Shown here piece after piece: positions 30,504 to 34,496 of a stretch of 34,496 nucleotides of DNA. Origin of the DNA: a virus; IMG/VR virus record IMGVR_UViG_3300030419_005165, positions 1-34,496 of that record. One strand, given 5' to 3'. The notes beneath the pieces are model-generated. The model searched no databases, was not told the DNA's origin, and saw nothing but the letters and a program-made list of their open reading frames with translations. Position 1 is the stretch's first letter, and the number at the start of each line of letters is the position of its first letter. Position numbers and translations under genes: made by a program.

Positions 30504-32237
30504 ATGAACTACCCACAGTTAAAGAACTACGTTCTTGAGCACTCCCGAAATTATTATGACTTATCAACGTCACGCATCTCCGATGCGGAGTGGGATGAAG
30601 CTTATGAACAGCTTGAAAAAATGGAAACAGCTCAAGGATGGCGAGACTCTGATTCGCCAACTTTAAAAGTAGGTGGAGCTGCTGGTAAAATACGTCATCC
30701 TTATGCCCTTTATTCTCTAAGAAAAGTATATGAAAAATCAGAAATCGAATCCTTTATGGATGTACGCACGCCAAAAATTGATGGCACTAATCTTACACTT
30801 ATTTACAAAAATGGAAAACTCCATTTGGCACTCACTCGAGGGAATGGAGATAGAGGCGATGACGTCACCTCGCTGGCGGCAGAAATCTCCAATGTACCAA
30901 ATAAAATCATTACAGACCACGCGCAAGTTGTCATAAATGGCGAATGTGTTACAGACAACGATGTTGATAATTTTCGCAATTATGTTAGTGGTGCGCTCGG
31001 TCTAAAATCTCCTTTTGAATTTCGTCAAAGAAATATACAGTTTATCGCACACGATATTCTATCATGGCAAATGAACTATCTAAAAAAGATGGATATATTA
31101 GAGAACATGAATTTTCTAACTGTTATGATGGACGAGGCGTGGGAATATCCATGTGATGGTGTAGTGTATCGCTGTAATGATTGGAGAAAATGTAAAACAT
31201 TAGGGCATACTTCTAAATACCCACGATTTGCAGTTGCACTAAAAACCAGAGAGGAAACAACTGCTGAAACTATACTAAAAGATGTACTATGGACAGTAGG
31301 TAGAACAGGACAGGTATCTCCGACGGGAGTTGTAGATCCTGTAATACTAGATGATGCTACAATTACGCGTGTCACTTTACACAATATAGAACAGATACAA
31401 AATAATAAACTTGGTTTGGGTGATAGAATTGAAATTGAGCGGGCTGGTGGAGTTATTCCTAAGTTTCTACGAGTTCTCGAACATTCACCACATGGAATAA
31501 AAATTACTAAAGAACATGCAGAAACTACGCTAGGCTATAAGCTAAAGAGAAATGGTCCTAAATTATTTTCTGATTCAGTTAACACATCTAAAGTAGTTGA
31601 ACATTTTATTAAAACATTAGAGATAAAAGGGCTTGGACCTGCATCGGTTAAAAAGATGGGATTTGTACATCCCGCTGATTTATTTGATGATCCTAATTGG
31701 GATATATTAGGAGCGAATGGTGCTAAAGTAGCAGAAGAAATAGAACGTGCTAAGACCAAACCATATTCACTTGTATTAGCATCTTTTGGTATACATACTG
31801 TAGGCAAACGTGCTGCTAAACTAATAGTATCACATATTCCAGAATTTAAGAATCTACGAGATATTGGATATGAAGATATTAAAGGCGTCGGCCCTGTTAT
31901 GGTACAAAGCGTACTAACATGGCTCGACGAAAACGAAGACTGGGTGTATAATCTTCCTTTACAATTATCAGAAGAAATTACTACAGATGATATTGCTGAT
32001 ATACCTGTGCGTAAAATTTGTATTACAGGTAAAATGGATATGACACGCAGAGAACTTGCATCACATCTTGAAGAAAACTTTAACTTTAAAGTAACATCTA
32101 CAGTTACTAAAGATTGTTATGCGCTTATTACGGGTGGTGATACAACAAGTTCTAAATATAAAAAAGCCTCTGAATATGGTGTTACAATAGTAGATTATTG
32201 GCAAAATATGGGGAATGTTTTAAACGGTAACATCTAA
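30504..32237 (+). CDS. ligA: NAD-dependent DNA ligase, without the zinc-finger cysteines
   Basis: 577 aa. Domain Ia YYDLSTSRISDAEWDEAYEQ (17-36), the adenylation lysine K91 in PKIDG, TRGNGDRGDDVT (111-122), then DGVVYR, the OB-fold region WTVGRTGQVSPTGVVDPV (263-280), helix-hairpin-helix part (IKGLGPASV, SFGIHTVGKR, IKGVGPVMV) and a C-terminal BRCT domain (KICITGKMDMTRRELASHLE from 504). It seals nicks with NAD+. The Zn-finger four-Cys region between OB and HhH (residues ~330-365) holds no cysteine. It is shorter than bacterial LigA (~670 aa). It has its own promoter at 30451; the following radical SAM gene starts on its stop. Confidence 0.95.
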   Translation: MNYPQLKNYVLEHSRNYYDLSTSRISDAEWDEAYEQLEKMETAQGWRDSDSPTLKVGGAAGKIRHPYALYSLRKVYEKSEIESFMDVRTPKIDGTNLTLIYKNGKLHLALTRGNGDRGDDVTSLAAEISNVPNKIITDHAQVVINGECVTDNDVDNFRNYVSGALGLKSPFEFRQRNIQFIAHDILSWQMNYLKKMDILENMNFLTVMMDEAWEYPCDGVVYRCNDWRKCKTLGHTSKYPRFAVALKTREETTAETILKDVLWTVGRTGQVSPTGVVDPVILDDATITRVTLHNIEQIQNNKLGLGDRIEIERAGGVIPKFLRVLEHSPHGIKITKEHAETTLGYKLKRNGPKLFSDSVNTSKVVEHFIKTLEIKGLGPASVKKMGFVHPADLFDDPNWDILGANGAKVAEEIERAKTKPYSLVLASFGIHTVGKRAAKLIVSHIPEFKNLRDIGYEDIKGVGPVMVQSVLTWLDENEDWVYNLPLQLSEEITTDDIADIPVRKICITGKMDMTRRELASHLEENFNFKVTSTVTKDCYALITGGDTTSSKYKKASEYGVTIVDYWQNMGNVLNGNI

Positions 32238-33145
32238 TGTTATTAAAGTTAGAGTCTGATACAAAGCATGACTTATCTATAGCCTTTATGCTTACTTTTA
32301 GATGTAATTATGATTGTTCATATTGTGAGTCACATGATGTTAATCATCCTTTAAACAATAAACCTGCCAAAAGTATTAGTGATGCTTTAAACTATGTAAC
32401 TAGTTTTTATCAAAATAAAAGTATTATTATTAATATATTAGGTGGAGAACCATTTTTATATAAAAATATTTTTAATATGTTTAATAACTTAGAAGAACGT
32501 ATTGATATCAAAGTAACAACTAATTTAAGTTTTACACTTGATTTTATTAAAAAAACATTTAACAATACTAAAATAAATATAAAAGCTTCCTACCATCCAG
32601 AATATGCCGATCCTTATGAGTTTGTTAAAAAAGTTAAATATTTACAACAAAACAATTTTAATATTACTTCTAATATATCAATGCATCCTAATAAATCACA
32701 CTTTGAAAAAGCTATATACATTTTAGAAAATTTACCTAGATCAAAACCGCATATATTATCTAATATGAGTGTTAATGGATTAATTTTTGGAGATAGTTTT
32801 TCTTATTCTCCATCTCAAATTAAGACTATTAAAAAGTATTCTGGATCATTAAAAAAATATATTAAATGCACATATCCAGATAGTATTAAGTACGTTACGC
32901 ATCAAGATTTAATTTCTAAAAATCTAGATAATTTTAAAGGTATGAAATGTTACGCAGGACATGAAAATTTACATATTAAAGAAAATGGAGATATTTTCCC
33001 TGCGGCATGTTTCTTAAATACTAAAACATCTTTAGGTAATATGTATAAAAGAACATTTAGAGTTCCTAAATCTTATGTATCATGCCCGTTTACTTCTTGT
33101 AAATGCGTAACTGACTTAAACATAACTAAAGAAGTACAAAAATAA
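32237..33145 (+). CDS. Radical SAM protein with SPASM-like C-terminus (second copy)
   Basis: 302 aa. C23, C27 and C30 (CNYDCSYC) bind the [4Fe-4S] cluster; ILGGEPFLY (G69-G70-E71) is the SAM motif. The C-terminal part has CYAGHENLHIKENGDIFPA with following CFLN and SCPFTSCKC cysteines, as in SPASM/twitch domains with one or two auxiliary clusters. Not similar in detail to the radical SAM protein at 13444. The start shares one base with the ligase stop. The product and partner are unknown. Confidence 0.88.
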   Translation: MLLKLESDTKHDLSIAFMLTFRCNYDCSYCESHDVNHPLNNKPAKSISDALNYVTSFYQNKSIIINILGGEPFLYKNIFNMFNNLEERIDIKVTTNLSFTLDFIKKTFNNTKINIKASYHPEYADPYEFVKKVKYLQQNNFNITSNISMHPNKSHFEKAIYILENLPRSKPHILSNMSVNGLIFGDSFSYSPSQIKTIKKYSGSLKKYIKCTYPDSIKYVTHQDLISKNLDNFKGMKCYAGHENLHIKENGDIFPAACFLNTKTSLGNMYKRTFRVPKSYVSCPFTSCKCVTDLNITKEVQK

Positions 33146-33191
33146 GTTTAATATATTTTAAGCAAAAACACAATCTAATGTAAAATTCATC

Positions 33192-33220
33192 TTGCTTGAA
33201 ATACATTTTTCTCTTATAAT
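33192..33220 (+). promoter_or_regulatory. Strong sigma-70-like promoter
   Basis: TTGCTT (33192-33197), 17-nt spacer, TATAAT (33215-33220). Same hexamers and spacing as the 15320 promoter. Transcription would begin near 33227. The gap 33146-33291 also holds the stem-loop at 33231 and a ribosome site (GAGGGG) before the ATG. Confidence 0.85.
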
Positions 33221-33230
33221 CATTACATAG

Positions 33231-33253
33231 TCAAGAAGACAACAGCTTCTTGA
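33231..33253 (+). promoter_or_regulatory. 5'-terminal mRNA stem-loop
   Basis: TCAAGAAG (33231-33238), loop ACAACAG, CTTCTTGA (33246-33253): a perfect 8-bp hairpin starting about 4 nt from the predicted transcript 5' end. Such hairpins shield mRNA from 5'-dependent decay (known for ompA in E. coli). The combination with a strong promoter and terminator suggests a very stable, abundant mRNA. Confidence 0.65.
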
Positions 33254-33291
33254 GCAAACTTTAAAATCTAATCAACGAGGGGATATAATCC

Positions 33292-33975
33292 ATGAGTAAG
33301 TTTGAATACACTGATGAAATGGTTGCTGAAATGCATGAAGCAGCCGGATCTGGCGTTACCGAAGAAGTTATCGAAACGCTGATGGAAGACTTTGGTTTTC
33401 CACGTCGGTCTGTTACTGCCAAGCTACGTAAGCTAGGCTTTGACGTTCCGAAAAAGCCAGGTGCAGCACCTGTATTTTCTGCTGATGAAACAGATGCTCT
33501 TTCCGAGTTCTTGTCGGAAAATTCTGGTGTTCATACCGCAGAAGAAATTGCTGCTACTTTTGCTGACGGTAAGTTTACCGCACGGCAAATTAACGGGAAA
33601 GCTCTTTCACTAGAAATGACTTCCCATGTTAAACCGGCTGAAAAGAAAGTTACACCACGTACTTTCTCTGAAGATGAAGAAGCTACTATTGAAACAATGG
33701 TCGGCGATGATGCCTATCTGGAAGAAATTGCAGAAGCACTTGGTCGCACTGTTAATTCAATTCGTGGTAAACTTCTCAGCATGGGTCTCCGTGCTACTCA
33801 GCGCGATAAAAAGACTTCTAAGAGCGATCCTTATGAGGGGATTGAGGATATGCTAGATCAGACTGTTGAAGAGATCGCTGATCACTTTGACAAAACTGTT
33901 CGCGGAGTCAAGACCGTTCTTACGCGTCGTAAACTCGCTTGTGCTGACTATACACCAAAGTCAGTTGCTGAATAA
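33292..33975 (+). CDS. Four-repeat helix-turn-helix (SANT/GcrA-like) protein, probably abundant
   Basis: 227 aa built of four HTH-like units: residues ~3-55 (RRSVTAKLRKLGFD), ~60-112 (ARQINGKALSLEM), ~122-172 (EEIAEALGRTVNSIRGKLLS) and ~180-222 (VEEIADHFDKTVRGVKTVLT). Each ends in the helix pattern (r.v..Kl..L), as in GcrA or SANT-type repeats. It should be a DNA-binding protein. The gene is a monocistron with the strongest promoter, a 5' stem-loop and a clear terminator, and is visibly less AT-rich than its neighbours, with many codons ending in C or G (for example GTC, CGC, GCC), consistent with high expression or a separate origin. Specific role unknown. Confidence 0.75.
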   Translation: MSKFEYTDEMVAEMHEAAGSGVTEEVIETLMEDFGFPRRSVTAKLRKLGFDVPKKPGAAPVFSADETDALSEFLSENSGVHTAEEIAATFADGKFTARQINGKALSLEMTSHVKPAEKKVTPRTFSEDEEATIETMVGDDAYLEEIAEALGRTVNSIRGKLLSMGLRATQRDKKTSKSDPYEGIEDMLDQTVEEIADHFDKTVRGVKTVLTRRKLACADYTPKSVAE

Positions 33976-33992
33976 GCTACCATCACGAAAGG

Positions 33993-34024
33993 AAAAGGGG
34001 ATAGGTATTCTATCCCCTTTTTTT
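33993..34024 (+). terminator. Rho-independent terminator
   Basis: AAAAGGGGATA (33993-34003), 7-nt loop GGTATTC, TATCCCCTTTT (34011-34021), then more T. An 11-bp stem with a long T-run, 18 nt past the stop of the four-repeat HTH gene. Confidence 0.92.
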
Positions 34025-34032
34025 ATATCTAC

Positions 34033-34338
34033 ATGAATGACCTAACACTTAATGAATTAGAAGAAGATACACTTAATTTTCTATTAGGTATGCCTATGGA
34101 TGACAAAAAGGCTTATTTTCACAAACTAATCGAAACTTTTTATCCAAAGAGCTTAACAGATGAGAAAGAGTATGAAAATTTATTAGAGTCTTATATTTCT
34201 TCTATATATGTAGAAAAGCTTTATAGAAGTAATAGATTTTTTCAAGAACAATTTACTATAGTTTATACACAAACGGGATTAATACGGAATATAGTAAATG
34301 ATATTTATTTTACAGAGGACGATCTCATCACCCATTAA
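34033..34338 (+). CDS. Unknown protein
   Basis: 101 aa, unrecognised, mostly helical and acidic: TLNELEEDTLNFLLGMPMDD, then KKAYFHKLIETFYPKSLTDE and LESYISSIYVEKLYRSNRFF. It starts 9 nt after the terminator T-run with no clear ribosome site or promoter between, so its expression may depend on readthrough of the terminator. Confidence 0.6.
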   Translation: MNDLTLNELEEDTLNFLLGMPMDDKKAYFHKLIETFYPKSLTDEKEYENLLESYISSIYVEKLYRSNRFFQEQFTIVYTQTGLIRNIVNDIYFTEDDLITH

Positions 34339-34348
34339 TAATCTGTAC

Positions 34349-34377
34349 TTGCTAAATGCTTACTTTTATCCTATAAT
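34349..34377 (+). promoter_or_regulatory. Sigma-70-like promoter
   Basis: TTGCTA (34349-34354), 17-nt spacer, TATAAT (34372-34377), just after the 101-aa gene, reading into the partial gene at 34397. Fourth clear plus-strand member of the TTGCnn-N17-TAnnnT group. Confidence 0.8.
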
Positions 34378-34396
34378 GTAAAAAATGGAGTAAAGA

Positions 34397-34496
34397 ATGG
34401 CAAAATCCCCTACTATCCCTGAAGCAAAAATTCGTCAAGCTATTTGGATGCTGAAAAAAGGCAAAACCAAAAAAGCTGTCTGTGAGCATATAGGTA
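34397..34496 (+). CDS. Partial small protein, HTH-like (runs off right edge)
   Basis: ATG at 34397, with GGAG about 8 nt upstream; the frame is open to the window end. It begins MAKSPTIPEAKIRQAIWMLK, then KGKTKKAVCEHIG, where A-x-(W/L)-x-L..GKTKKAVCEHIGI is like the helix-turn-helix start of phage regulatory or replication-associated proteins (Hin/resolvase type HTH). Too short to assign. Confidence 0.6.
   Translation, partial: MAKSPTIPEAKIRQAIWMLKKGKTKKAVCEHIG

Noticed and set aside
1-34496. tRNA genes, CRISPR arrays, insertion sequences, integrase or attachment sites
   Set aside because: Looked for and not seen; only the tRNA-like part of the tmRNA has a cloverleaf-type arm.

Overview
The window looks like part of the genome of a large, AT-rich marine double-stranded DNA phage, most likely a T4-like myovirus of an alphaproteobacterium (SAR11/pelagiphage type). 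The reasons are: tightly packed genes with 1-14 nt overlaps on long single-strand runs; a T4-type lysozyme; a T4 DsbA-like small protein; phage-style PD-(D/E)XK nuclease, NAD-dependent ligase, DUF3310 and UvdE genes; a phage copy of ribosomal protein bS21; and a circularly permuted (two-piece) tmRNA of the alphaproteobacterial type. The host is an inference. No structural (capsid or tail) gene was recognised here, and no tRNA, IS element or CRISPR array was seen. || Layout. 1-8198 (minus strand): partial membrane protein, lysozyme, MptE/GT42-like protein, SGNH hydrolase, staphylococcal-nuclease homologue, IscU scaffold, a Rieske-oxygenase-family protein lacking its Rieske ligands, two small proteins, a 2OG-Fe(II) oxygenase, RecB/Cas4-like nuclease, a stand-alone MTHFR C-terminal Cys-rich domain, NodU/CmcH carbamoyltransferase, another 2OG oxygenase and a second SGNH-like protein. 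8191-8844 (plus): a lone SGNH hydrolase whose start codon overlaps that of its divergent neighbour. 8818-11824 (minus): UvdE, a small membrane ORF, a DsbA-like protein and five small unknown proteins, with a promoter at 11061-11089. 11921-34496 (plus): two small proteins, a DegT aminotransferase plus radical SAM pair, bS21 coupled to a 2OG oxygenase, the permuted tmRNA, another 2OG oxygenase, a ParB-like protein, and a long coupled sugar/glycosyltransferase operon (16971-25675). These are followed by a tandem pair of 2OG-type proteins, an IscA-like protein, a further 2OG protein, a 454-aa orphan, PC4-like and SANT-like DNA-binding proteins, DUF3310, LigA, a second radical SAM protein, and a strongly built monocistron for a four-repeat helix-turn-helix protein. 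|| How the parts fit. Four themes recur: (1) takeover of translation (bS21, tmRNA, possibly a ribosomal-protein hydroxylase); (2) synthesis and transfer of unusual sugars (RmlB-like and GalE-like enzymes, two DegT aminotransferases, NeuD/PglD acetyltransferase, two methyltransferases, four glycosyltransferases, carbamoyltransferase, SGNH hydrolases), presumably to decorate virions or alter host surface glycans; (3) iron chemistry (seven 2OG-type proteins, two radical SAM enzymes, IscU, IscA, a Rieske-family protein); (4) DNA repair and metabolism (UvdE, LigA, nucleases). Several host-type promoters share the form TTGCnn-N17-TAnnnT and mark transcription units.
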